A stretch of 64,000 nt of DNA from Gymnorhina tibicen (lineage: Eukaryota > Chordata > Aves > Passeriformes > Artamidae): NCBI GenBank assembly GCA_013399875.1, contig VXAZ01007537.1:496001-560000 (forward strand), in the 5' to 3' direction. Positions 52,986 through 64,000 of the stretch are shown here, piece after piece. The notes below the pieces were generated by a model. It did no database searches. It was not told the DNA's origin and saw nothing but the letters and a program-made list of their open reading frames with translations. Both the position numbers and the translations under genes were made by a program. Position 1 is the first letter of the stretch, and every line of letters starts with the position of its first letter.

Positions 52986-53637
52986 ATATTGCACTATATT
53001 ATAATAGTTGTTGCAGTTCCTATACTCCGTAGTAAATAACTCTGATTAAGATCTTTTCATCTAATCATTATCATGATAAACCATATATATTTATAAGAAC
53101 ATATCTGGTTTGCCACCCTTAATTCTGCAGGACAAAGTTGTATAAAGGTTCAATTACACCTGTATAATCCTTTACACATAAAACATTGACAAAGTCTGGG
53201 ACTGAGACTGGATCCAGCCACACACTGGCTCCTCTCTGAGAAGGAGCTTAGAAAGCAAGGGGGTCCTTTCTACATCTCTTAACTCAACAGCAGAGCTTCT
53301 TTCATAAACTCTGTCTGAAGCTCCTGCTCTACCTGTGACAGTTGCATGACACAAAACTGAGAAACAGCACTAGCTCCCACCACTATGTCCACTACTGAGG
53401 CTGAAAGTTACTGCAAAGTGAAACAAAAGGTCTGTGAAGCCCTAGAGCTATTTTGCCCACCTCTAAGTCAGAACAAGACTATTTATTATTTTGTAATTAC
53501 TGTTTTTCTGTCTGTGGTAGTGTCAAATGTCTCAGACAAAAAGATTTGTAAATATAACTCCTATTCAACTGTAACAGTAGATTACTATTATTGTCTTGTA
53601 ATTGGCTGCCCAACCTATAATGCTCAATATACATACA
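52986..53637. other. AT-rich spacer
   Basis: No feature is recognised. The part near 52960-53100 is nearly all A and T. A frame at 53385-53648 has no family pattern. Confidence 0.5.
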
Positions 53638-53925
53638 TAGAATCATAGAATATGTTAAATTGAAATGGACCTATAAGGGTCAAGTTCAGCTCCCTGCTCC
53701 TCACAGGATTACCTAAAACTAAACTGTATTACTAAGAGCATTGTCCAGATGCCCCTTGAACTCTCGCAGGCTTGGTGCCATGTCCACCTTCCTGGGGGGC
53801 CAGTTCCAGTGACTGATCAGCCTCTTGGTGACCTTTTCCTAATGCCTAGTCTGAACTTTCCCTGACTCAGCTTTACTCCATTTCCTCATGTCCCAGCACT
53901 GGTGACCAGAGAGCGGAGATCAGCA
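53638..53925 (-). mobile_element. CR1 LINE, short 3' tail
   Basis: The + strand opens with tagaatcatagaatatgtta, the CR1 terminus in reverse orientation. It continues with the usual text of the CR1 3' end: gatgccccttgaactctcgc near 53749-53768, cttggtgccatgtccacctt, ggccagttccagtgactgat near 53800-53819, and ggtgaccagagagcggagat near 53901-53920. Similarity fades at about 53925. The copy is roughly 290 bp, heavily mutated and non-coding. It is more diverged in its first 60 bases than the two CR1 tails at 12.8-15.2 kb. Confidence 0.88.
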
Positions 53926-56554
53926 GCTCCCACGACAGTGTTCACACATTCAAGTATGACTCCATGCTGGGACTTTTCTGGCTTTCTTCACTGTGGCTTT
54001 ACTACTGCGGGGCTGTCTGCTAAGTAACCTTAGTCCCCTCGGTGGGAGGAAGCGAGCTGTGACTGATGCCAGGAAATCACCTTTGGACACCATGCTGGGC
54101 CCAGTTACTCCAGTCCTGGGCCACTTAGGAAACAGTTGCCATCTCTCACCCATAAACTGCTCCCTGAGTCCCACATCCACCCTGTCTCTGACCAAAGCTT
54201 CAGTCTAGTGGCTCTAGGTCATAAGAAGTTTTATCATGTACCTTATCAGATAATTGAGTATAGTCTTTTGTAAGAGTTACATCAGGTAATATTTAGAAAT
54301 GCATGTAATCCCCAAAAGGAATTTGTCTCACTTGAAGCAGCTGGTAGTGAAGAACCTGCTACCAGGAAATAATTTCCTTTAAGAATGTGTAAGCTGTTTC
54401 ACTCTAAGGCTATTTAATATCATAAAATAAGTGTCTCTTATTTGGGAAGGGAGGAGACAGTGAGGTGGAAAATTTAAGCAGACTGCAAGTTATTAATTTT
54501 TAGGAGATATTTTTCATGCTGTCCTTACCTATCCAAAAGGATGTAGGCGTGGAGAACTAAATGCTCTTTCACCTAGGAGACTAGATTAGAAGTTAAATCC
54601 TTAAATTATCACTGAAAATTTATAATATATTTCTGTACAAACTGCAGAAGCAATATAAAAGCTGTAAACTATAATCCTGTCCATTTCTAATGCAGCCATT
54701 AAAATACATTTAGACTCTTTTTTTTTTCCCCTCTCAAGTGACTGTATAAATTACAGAGCAGTAAAGGTATTGTCTTGACTTTTTCTTAATCGTCTTGTAT
54801 GTGAATTTCCACTAAATGTTCATTCTTTAGTTAAACAAAGAAGCTTGGCTGCCTTTTGCCCACAGCTAAACCATTAATGTCTGCAATTCTTTTACCGACT
54901 GAAGATGTTTCTTCTTCTTGATACATGCTCTCTTTGGATACATAAGGAGAGCAGTGTCTCCACCTGAAGAGACAGAGAGGGACTGGATGAACAGTGTGCA
55001 GGATTTTTTTTTCTTATTGGTCATTGGTAAGTTTTCTGCCATTAGTTAAGAGAAAAGAGATGGAAAAGTTCTACTAAATCAGCCAGTTCAGCTCCTCCTC
55101 TGTGCTACACTTCATATTCCCCATGCTACACTTCATATTTTTGCTCAGAAAAAAATTTAAAGGGTTTGCATTTGTTCCCATATGAGCTTATTTCATACCA
55201 CTGTTTCATGCTTTAACTTCCACACAGGGAATCCTAAATAATTTCTGTCCATCCTTTCCATTGTACTTGCCAGATATTTGTAGGGTGTTATGTTTTCCCC
55301 CAAGCCACTGTGTCGCCAGTTTTTCTCTCCATGATATAGTAGGGCTGTTAGACCCATCTACAGTTACGGCTGCCATTACTTCTTGTTAGTCTTGCTCCAT
55401 GCTGATATGTCGATCTTTGACCATTTGGACAGAATTTTTAGTCTCTACGTTCATGTCTTGAGCTTATTTTTTTGGAGAGTACAGAACAGCACAAGTCAGC
55501 CTTCCCTAAAACTGTGATAAAGGGGAAAAAGTCTATCACAAGAGAGAAAAAATTACATTATTTTCTCTTGAGAAGCTGTAACAGACACGTGCCTTGCAGC
55601 ACACACTTGACTTTCAGTTTCTGGGGAAGATGACCCCTAGAACTAGGCCTATCCTTTTTGTCACCCCCTGACAACCCTGTCAAACTATGCAATTCCAGGG
55701 GGAAAAAAAAATCCACTACTTGCACAGGTTTAAAAGACCCTCGTTATGCTGATTACATTCTTCAAAATTTCTACCTTAATTCAGCAAGCTCAACAACAAC
55801 AGAGCTCGTACAAAACCTTGCCTCCTTTTGAGTGGCTGAGCTTACTTTAAGAGACCTGAAAAGGTAGAAAAAGCCTTTATAATTTTATTCCCAGCTGTTC
55901 ATGCCTTTGTGGGCCTGAATATCATGCATGGGAGCAGGAAATTGGGCTTTTGTATGTTCTCAGCATTCCCTTTGCTTTGACATTTGTAGGAGGTAAAGAG
56001 GAATGGCCTGACTAATGTGGAGAGATGAGGAAGGTGAGAAATGCTAAGAGAAGACTAGAAGAAGGACGTGGTATGAGCCAAAAGAGAAGCTTAAGGAGCA
56101 TGGAGCAAGGATTATGGACAAACAGAAGAAGTGTCAGGCAGTGGATGGAGGAGAGGATAAGAGATAGGGGAGGCAGGAGCTGTGGCAAGCAGAAGACCAA
56201 AAGAGAGATCAGACAAGCAGAGGTAAACATGATCCAGGATGTGAGTATGAAAAAATACACTGTTGACAGATCATTCAGCTACAGGCTGTATCATCATGAA
56301 TATTCACAAAGGCACCAAGCTAAAATTGCACTGGCATTTCCTACCACTTGAATGCTTGATTTTGCAATCTGAACATTCTTTTAGCATAAATTTTTAAATG
56401 TAACTCTCTGTAGATATATAGTCCAGAGTTATGTATTTAGATTGTGTTGTGTACATATAATCATGCTTAGCTTCTTTGTATGGAAATGCAATGATACAAC
56501 TTGCTCCAGGCTCAAGCCTTGAGCTCTTTTCACGTGTCCATAGTCTCAGTCTTA
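53926..56554. other. Unique non-coding DNA
   Basis: Nothing recognised as a gene. The stretch 53980-54210 is GC-richer and continues directly from the CR1 tail, but no longer resembles it. A 16-bp direct repeat with a 21-bp period (tgctacacttcatatt) lies at 55103-55118 and 55124-55139. A purine-rich stretch at 56025-56230 gives a 108-codon arginine-rich frame that is a composition artefact. Confidence 0.5.
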
Positions 56555-56725
56555 TTTGATCAGCATGTAATCACTCTGTCATTCTTCTCTGAATTCCTTC
56601 TACATTACTAAGGAGGTGCCCAAGACTGAATATAATAATTTGTCCATGGTCAGACCAGAGCTATAGGGAAATAATATTACACTATATGTCTTCTTGCATA
56701 GTTGATACTTCCGTCAGCTACACTC
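56555..56725 (-). mobile_element. Ancient CR1/L3-like LINE scrap
   Basis: The + strand runs ttcttctctgaattccttct (56582-56601), then ggtgcccaagactgaatata near 56615-56634, ggtcagaccagagctatagg near 56649-56668, and a tail with attacactatatgtcttctt. This is the familiar mirrored text of an old CR1/L3 segment, in which a 'cccagaactgaacacagt' block is followed by 'gtggtctgaccagagc'. Only about 170 bp are traceable, and no frame is open. Confidence 0.6.
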
Positions 56726-58071
56726 TTTTGCTGCTATACTACACTACAAATTCAAATCTAATTACATGTTCTGCACCATACCTCTGTTTCATTAGTGCTT
56801 CCCTGCTGGCTTCTCTGTGCTGCTATGCATGTTTCTACATGGAAAACAATCCTCTCTGTGTGAAGGTGGGATGGGGGTGGAAGTAAACAGAAGAACACAA
56901 ATAATAATTCAGACAAAGCAGTAGAAGTTGAGCTACTATTCCAGAAGTTGTTCTACTGGTTGACTCTACTAGTGGTTCCACCACTCTCCAAGTAAAAAAG
57001 GAAGTCTAGAGGATTAAAAAAACCAGTTTGGCTTAAAGGGAAATTCAATCTTCTGTAAAGATTATCACAAATACTTCTCAATTTTTTTCCAGTATGTATC
57101 TATCTAAAACTGTCTATCTGCCTACACAAAGAAATAAAAAGATGACAGCAGTGACAATTAGTTAGGAAGGATATAAATTTGAGGTGGAGAGCAAAAGAAC
57201 TCAGAAGAAAATGGGTCAAGGCAGTTAAAAGGCAACAAAAAGAATATGTTAGGATTACTGAGGGCAAACAGAATCAAAATGACAGTGTTGACTGATTACT
57301 AAACAATTTGACCAATGGAGAAAGAGCCAAAGTGCTAAATATGTGTGCATGGTTTATGTTTGAGGGGAAAAAAAAGTGATAGTACTATATATTAATTGAA
57401 ACTTTCCACTTTAAGAGGGAGGAAGAGTGATGATGAACAGAGCTACCAGAATTAGTTATTTTAAAATCAGCAAGTCCAAATAACATGTATATAATAACAA
57501 CAACTTTTAAAGAGTTGGCTAGGAAACACTGGGAAAATAGAGCAGTCTAAAAAAAAGCTAATACTGTACTAAAAAATCAGAGAACTGATTTTCCTGAGTC
57601 TTTGCAACCATCAGTTAGCTTGGCCTACTGCTCATAATGCTTTTAGCAATTTCTTGGGCATTTCTTACACATTTTAGATGGTGCAAAGATTGAAAGAAAG
57701 ATAAATAACACAGAATACAGACCATTGGTACAGAATGACCTAGTAAGCTAGTTGTGGTGAACCAAAATGTTTCAGGATGGCAAAATGCAATGTTGTGAAC
57801 ACAAGAACAAGGAAAGCAATCCATGAAGAATTGAGGTCATGGTCTGAAATAGTCTTAGATGGTTGAGTTGGATAGTCAGCCTAATATGAGTTGTAATAGT
57901 GATGTAGACAAAAAGCCATTTTGGAAATCTTTGTTTGCCAGAGTTAAATTACCACTGCACTGGAATTACTGTGCCCAGTTCTGCTGCTCATGATTTAGCA
58001 GAGAGAAGAAGAGTTCAGGGTTCCTAGGGCATAAAGATTTTTGGGAGAAATAAAGGATTTGATTTGATATA

Positions 58072-58089
58072 AATATATATATATATATG
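58072..58089. repeat. (AT)9 microsatellite
   Basis: A short perfect AT dinucleotide run. Confidence 0.9.
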
Positions 58090-59184
58090 TATCAGAACAA
58101 AATTTGATAATAAAGGGTTTCTTAGTCTCAGCAGACATAACACGATCTAATGGCTGGAAGGAGAAGCTAAACAAATTCCATGAGAAATATGGAACACGTT
58201 TTTAACATTAGAACAAAGTGCCAAGTGTTGTGGTATAGCTTCTATCACAGGAATTACTTTTATCGGGGTTGGATGCCTTACTAAACCACAGCTGTCGGAG
58301 ATGAAGCAAGAATTAAATCAGAAAAAATACTTAAGCCTGTATTGCTGTTGTATATTAGATAATCACTTATTTAATGCTGTTCTTAAATTCCAGGAATATT
58401 TTGCCCTGGATGCACAAATCTGAATATTTCCAAGTTTAACATATATATGTGATTTTTGCTTTTGTGTCTCTGACTGCAAAAACTGGTGATAGAGAATATT
58501 TGTATTCTTGTGGCAACTCTGAGATGTAATAATTAAAACACTCTAATATATAGGCATGATTCGGGCATATAATAGATGGACTGTCCCAGACCTTAGGAGG
58601 CTTGATGGAGCTAAAAGTTTGAAACCAAGTCAAGTTGTTGTTTGATTTTGAGTGCACACCTCTAGAGTTTCTGCATTTCAAGCCCTGATTGCTGCCTCTT
58701 GAAGTTGCATGATTGCTTTTTTGCATTTAAAATCCTTTTCTTTCCTCTCTATGAAAAAACGAACTTCCAGTGGTTCAGCAAAACTGATGAGACTAAGCTT
58801 ATCTGTAAATTTTAGCCCGTATGTACTCCTGTGATGAAAATGCCCATAATTATACAGGAAGTACATTCACATAACCAAACACATTGAAAATGTATTGAGA
58901 GAGATTTCCATTTACTCTTTGAGGCATAACAATATTAGCTACAACGATTATAGGCAAACTCACATGTTATTCTCTTAATAAGCACATATACATAATTTGA
59001 TACCCAGTAAATAGCAGCACGAACATTTTCAGAAGTCTCTTTAACACAAGGTCATGCATATAAGACAGGCACACCACAGTGCCCTCTGTGAAACCCTGAT
59101 CAGCTATTTCTTTTTGTGAGATGAAGTCTCTCAGTGTCTCATTCTTGTTTCTGTAGCAACTCTTTGCATCTTATAGATCCTACC

Positions 59185-59205
59185 AAAACAAACAAACAAA
59201 CAAAC
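59185..59205. repeat. (AAAC)5 microsatellite
   Basis: About five tandem AAAC units. Confidence 0.9.
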
Positions 59206-59800
59206 ATGACAGTAAGTCTAACAATTCTCTACCCAGTTCAAGTTTGACTATTCAGTTAAATCAGACACAAGCTAAAACACTAATGGCAACAATGTTCTGT
59301 ATTTGACAAATGTAGGAATGTTCCTACCAGCAGGACACCATAAATATGCCAGTTTCAGGGCATTTCTAGGAAACAAGAGTACAATAGAATGGTGATGACC
59401 CACTGAAAATAACCTATGTGAAGCATACACATCAAACCAGTTATTCAACATGCTGTTGCTATTTTCCTTGACGTTGGGTGCTGCATAGCCCTTACTACCC
59501 TGAGCACTCCTGGGTGCAGGTATCTGTTCCTCCCCTCTGAAAGGTTGTGTGCAAATCCTGTTGGGGTGGGGCACCAGAGATAAAGACTCTGCAACTTGAA
59601 AATGGTGACAGATGCTGAGCTGGCGTCACATGCTTGAGATGAGTGTCCAGAAGCAATTTATCAGCCTTTTGCTCTTCGTACTTAAAAACGTTTTAAGACA
59701 CTGTGATTGTACTCACACACCCTGTGTGTGCCCCAGATGCTGTCGGGTTGTGCTTGTAACACGGTTCAGGAGCATGTTCAAACATCACTCATGTAAAACA

Positions 59801-60568
59801 TCACATGTAGAAGGTGGGGGCTGCCAGCTGCTGGGCTGCTGCTTTCCTTTGCAAAGGCAGATCCCGAGATGACGGTGTTGAGGTTTGTGCTTTTCTCCCT
59901 GTCTTCAGAGGAATGTAGCACATGACCACTGACCAAGGAATTTGCAAGTCCAGGCCCTCCTGCACCAGCAGCCACTGGCCAGTTTCCTGTAAATCCTGAA
60001 CAAAGAATCTGCACATCACAACTCTATCTCTTATGAAGGCCTTTACAAACTCATTCCAGGATCCCATGGAGATGGTGAGATCCAATTTTTGCCTATGAAA
60101 ATCCCAAGGCAGAGACCTAAATTTAGTCCTTTTACTCCCAGATCCGTGTTATCGGTCTCCCAGCGTGGGGGGAAGTCCAGCAACACACAAGCCTTCACCA
60201 ATTCCTACTCAGAAGCTGATGAGTGCTGGGTGGAACTGGCCACACAGCGGGTGCGGCCATGGCACCGACACAAAAGAAGCTGATTCAGCTCATTCCCAGA
60301 TAATTTTCACTGTCTTTCCCTGCTGGAATTTGTGGGAGGGCAAGACCAGCAATAGCAGCATCAGATCTTCCTCCAGCTCCTCGGGTTGCAGTGAGTAGCA
60401 AAAGAAGGTGGTAACTCCTACACCGGTGGGAGTGGTTTGGGGAGCTCCACAGGAAGGATCAGTCCTAGAGCTGTGTCGGGAATGGTGACCTCCCCTCATG
60501 CTACGGTTACTCAGCTCTTTCACAACACTCCTAATGGCCTCCCGAGACTGGAGCAAGGCTTGCAGCTA
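59801..60568 (-). pseudogene. Unidentified coding-like relic with three in-frame stops
   Basis: One minus-strand frame stays nearly open for about 250 codons from 60568 down to the stop at 59801. Only three stops interrupt it: TGA at 60290-60292, TGA at 60209-60211 and TAA at 60149-60151. The upstream block contains LLQSREAIRSVVKELSNRSM and, later, FFCYSLQPEELEEDLML. The downstream block contains GSWNEFVKAFIRDRVVMCRF and GQWLLVQEGLDLQIPWSVVM. Such mixed acidic, basic and hydrophobic text looks more protein-like than other frames in the window. I do not recognise the family. A decayed retroviral or other retrotransposon protein, or a processed pseudogene, are the likeliest origins; chance in a GC-richer patch is the alternative. 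No methionine start or splice sites can be assigned. Confidence 0.32.
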
Positions 60569-63500
60569 CTTAGTGACCAGTCTAAAGAGGAGTCTTGCAC
60601 AGCCACAAATTAGATTAGAGCAGGCTCTGAAATGCTGACAGATCTGTGCCTATGGTCTCCAAGATTGGCCCTGACCGTTCAGGGAATAAGCAACCGTGAA
60701 TAATCATCTTTGAGAAAAATCAGTGCTAAAATTCGTACTGTTTGTATCTGAGTCAAGAGACCAATTTCTGAGTTCTCTTCCACTCGCGTCATAAGAAATC
60801 TGTGGGTAGCTGTGATGCCTGAGAGTCATCTGTGAAAAGAAAAGCCACATAAAGGTTGAATTTAGGGATAGATGGTACATAGCATGCATATGAACATGCA
60901 TTTTAGTGATTAATAGAGATAGATTAAGTCAAAAGGATGAGAGTTAGAAGAAGCCACTGATTACAATAGCTCTGTACTCTCAGTGTTGAAAATAGGTTTG
61001 ACAAACTCTGAATCTATTTCTGTGAGTTGAGAGAAGATATAGCAACCCTGTGAATAAAGAACGTAAACGTATGAAAATTAGATATGAAGATGAAGAGTTA
61101 ACCAATCTAATAACAAAGTCCAGTATTTTGGAAGGCTGCTTTCTGAGGCAGGTAACAGGGGACACAATTTATACAGTTCTTGTTTCTGTTCTGATTCTTT
61201 TGTACTGCTGTACAGCTGCGTCGGTAAGCACAGATCATGCTGTGCTTACAGACTCAGCTGCCTTGTTTTCTTTTTTATTCTAGTGGCTGAACTGCATTAA
61301 ATAAACCCAGATAATAATGTGTCTTTTCCTTTCTATTGCTTGTTCATGTAGGCAACTGTAAAGTTGCTAAGGGATTGTTATATGACTCTGAAGAAAAGAT
61401 TATTTACATACTCATAAACAGAAGTAAGTCTGAAGGAATATTATTATTAAATGATGATTGGCATGACAGCTAAATTCAGTAATACTGTGTTCTAGAGCAC
61501 ATCTTTATGTTCCTAGATAGTCCTGCAGTGACCATACAGCCCTTTGTAGTTGACAACTTTCTCAGTTCAAAAAGTTTGCAATTATCAGAGAAGCAAAGCT
61601 TCAGTATATGGAAGACCTGTCAGTCCAGTCTAGCAGGAGTAAATGCGTTAAATTATTTATGAGTAAACTCTGCTTCCTTCTAAAACAAGGGTGTGAGAAT
61701 TGTTCCCAGAGGGAGTTTGTTTTCTAATTCCATTGCTTCAGTTAACATTAGTATATTGTCTCACATAAAACAGTAATTTACTGTATTTATTGCCTTCATT
61801 GTTTGTAAGGAGCTGTAGCTTAGCTTTTTGTTTTGCTTTAAGCAGGTTGTGAGGCAAAATATGCTTTTTAATGTCAAAGAGCTGGTTAAAACACACACAT
61901 TGTTTAAAATAAGTCACAATTTATATTTGACATTTAAAAAATTCATTTTTTAAAAAAGTTTCTTAAGACATTTGCCCAGACAAACAAATAAAAGCAGGAA
62001 AGGATGGAAAGGAATGTGCCACTGAAGGTGCCACTGTGCCAGCATGTCACGCTCTTCAGTGACCAGGTGTCTGTATCTGTTGTTATCCATCTTGTCCTTT
62101 GTGATCTGCTCTCCATTCACTTCTATGTACACAAACACCTTTTGGGCTGCTGTGCTCCATGGCAGGCACTCACAGCTCCTCAGTGCTCAGCCATTCCAGG
62201 AACCTCATCCTCAAGAGAAATGCAGGTGCTGGATAGCTTTGATCTACTTTCAAATTGGAACAAAACTAACTTCTATACTCTCTAGAAAACCACAAAGAAC
62301 TAAAAACATGCATTCAGTCAGCACCACCCAAGCCCCTGTTGTTGAGCATAGGTCTGAGACTGACTGGCTAACAGCTGCTGTAGGGATGGCACAGGCTAGG
62401 GATGAAATCTGGTGGCACAGAGACATGCTTGAGTTTTGTGCTAGCCACAGCTGAAGTTTCATGCTGTGGCACATTTCTGTTGGAAATCAGATGTTGAAAG
62501 GAGCTGGTCTATAAGCAGTGGGAATGGCTGTGTTGCTGTCCTCCTGGCACCTTGGTCAGCTGTGTTGGACCTCTAGCAGAGTGGTGATCCACAAACACTG
62601 ACCACCAGCACAAGACAAGGTGGCAGTCTGCTGACACTGGTGCACAAATAAATGCTTGGTCTGTGAAGCACCTCATATACCTGTGTGACTGGAGTAGGTG
62701 CTGTCTCCATCAAACAGGGGGTGGCCTGTGGGTACCCCAAACTGCTGCAGACCCGCTCTTGCTGCAGAGTAGTGATGCACAGGCTTCTTTCTTCTTCACT
62801 TGGGTTTCCCACCGGAACCTGCTTGATGCAGGTGTCTGGGCTTAGAAGTTCTCATGGTGACAAAACATGTGCAAATCTTACATTTGGCACTTTCAGAGGA
62901 CTAAATTACTTCAACTTGCTTTGATTTGAATGCAAAGAAAGATGTTCAAGGCCCTGTCACAAGTTAGTTATCACCTCAGAGGAACGGTTTCTTCTGCTGT
63001 TCAATATTCCCCTTAGTTCCACTCCCTATCTATCATATTCAAGATTAAGTGTGAAGCATAATAGCCACTAACTTAGTTAGTGCCTGCAGATTTGTCTTGT
63101 CATGGGAATAGTTATTAGCTTGGTTTCATTTGAAAGATTATAACTTGGTGTCTCGGCAGGCAGAATTTTCTCATTAAAGCCCAAGCAATAATACTCAGTA
63201 TAAAAAAAGTGACTCTGTACTATTTAGTGATATTGCTGCCCAGGCTTGTGACAGAAACTACAGCTAATGACTGATTCTTTCTTACCATTAGAAAGGAAAT
63301 CCTTTATTTTTAGGGCCTCTAGTAAATTATGCTAGTGTGGCTCTTGCCATGAGAAGTCCAAGAATGAAGTATACTGTGCTTATTTCAGTAATTTCCAAAG
63401 AATTTTTCAAAGAAAGAAAGAAAAAAAAGAAAAAAGTTCTAAAGCAGAAAACAGTTTCCTATAAAGAGTGAGAAGTAATTTTGAAACACTGGGTATTGAC

Positions 63501-64000
63501 AAGTAAGTCTAAATTTAAAAAAAGTCTATCTCTGGGTTCTTGCTTGGACAGATATTTTATGTTTGTATTAGTTATATTTGAATCTCAAATACTAATGAAG
63601 TAAATATATGCACTAAGAGTGGACATGAAGTAAGAAAAGCACTTAAGTTTGAAAGTGAACAGAATAAGTCTAACCTTTGACCGGGTGTAGTATCGATACG
63701 TCAAAAAGTATTTAAATGAAGGATGAAAACATAGAGAAAGATACTGAAATTATTCAGGGTAAGGCATGAAGGAAATTTCATCTGCTTGCTTTAAGGGAGA
63801 GAAGGAAACTATACTCTCTAAGTCCATAAATGGAGGAGAGGGCCTCAATTGAATAAAAAAGGTCAATAAACTAAACTGAACTAAACCAAAATAAAATAAA
63901 ACAAAGTAGAACTGGAAGCTGAAGTTATACTAAATCAGGTCAGGGATATTTTAAAGAGTGATGGTATTTAAACACTGGAACAACTTACCTAGGAGTGCAG
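60569..64000. other. Unique non-coding DNA to the window end
   Basis: No supported gene. The stretch 62010-62840 is GC-richer than its surroundings and gives several chance frames of up to 136 codons. A minus-strand piece near 62035-62138 (VYIEVNGEQITKDKMDNNR) looks somewhat protein-like but has no splice donor where one would be needed. A short A/G-rich run, mostly (AAAG)n, lies at 63409-63437. Confidence 0.5.

Larger units (their letters stand above)
56726..59800. other. Unique non-coding DNA with two microsatellites
   Basis: No gene or transposon is recognised. An (AT)9 run lies at 58072-58089 and an (AAAC)5 run at 59185-59205. The frame at 59272-59574 (minus, 100 codons) has no recognisable similarity. 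Confidence 0.5.

Noticed and set aside
56025..56351. 108-codon arginine-rich frame.
   Set aside because: Arises from purine-rich composition. No family pattern or splice context.
61950..62138. Minus-strand peptide with VYIEVNGEQITKDKMDNNR as a possible exon.
   Set aside because: No GT donor follows the protein-like part, and the frame runs on into low-quality sequence. No known protein is recognised.

Overview
The window looks like about 64 kb of non-coding nuclear DNA from a bird. The evidence is the repeat content. Three 5'-truncated CR1 LINE tails end in the avian-type ATTCTATGATTCT 3' terminus (seen as aatcatagaat on the + strand). There are also long terminal repeats (LTRs) of the endogenous-retrovirus families common in birds, older CR1/L3-like relics, and a low-GC background of short microsatellites. 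I recognise no protein-coding exon, and no intact gene can be supported. The window is probably intergenic or lies inside a very long intron. The species cannot be told from the sequence.

Layout. 1-12.7 kb: AT-rich unique sequence with one (CCTT)n tract. 12.8-13.3 kb: CR1 tail, minus strand. 14.7-15.35 kb: a second CR1 tail joined head-on to a full-length U6 snRNA copy, in the same orientation (5'-U6-CR1-3' on the minus strand). 16.5-17.0 kb: an ancient CR1/L3-like reverse-transcriptase relic. 17.0-27.8 kb: unique sequence. 27.8-29.5 kb: a nested retroviral locus, in which a + strand solo LTR with a perfect 5-bp target duplication (GAACC) is split by a minus-strand LTR that still carries a tRNA-Phe-type primer-binding site. 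32.9-33.8 kb: a younger solo LTR of the same family as the inserted one. 49.26 kb: a 39-bp remnant that seems to join the two extreme ends of an LTR. 52.5-53.0 kb: an unclassified LTR-like promoter/poly(A) module. 53.6-53.9 kb: a third CR1 tail. 56.6 kb: an ancient CR1/L3-like scrap. 59.8-60.6 kb: a minus-strand coding-like relic with three in-frame stops. The remainder is unique DNA.

No genes work together here. What the window records is a history of retrotransposition: several CR1 generations, a CR1 template-switch event onto U6 RNA, and successive retroviral insertions whose order can be read from nesting and CpG decay. Family names are from memory of avian repeats, not from a database search. 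I saw no new functional system. The most unusual structures are the U6-CR1 chimera, the LTR-plus-primer-site insertion with a 10-bp junction repeat, and the 39-bp mini-LTR.
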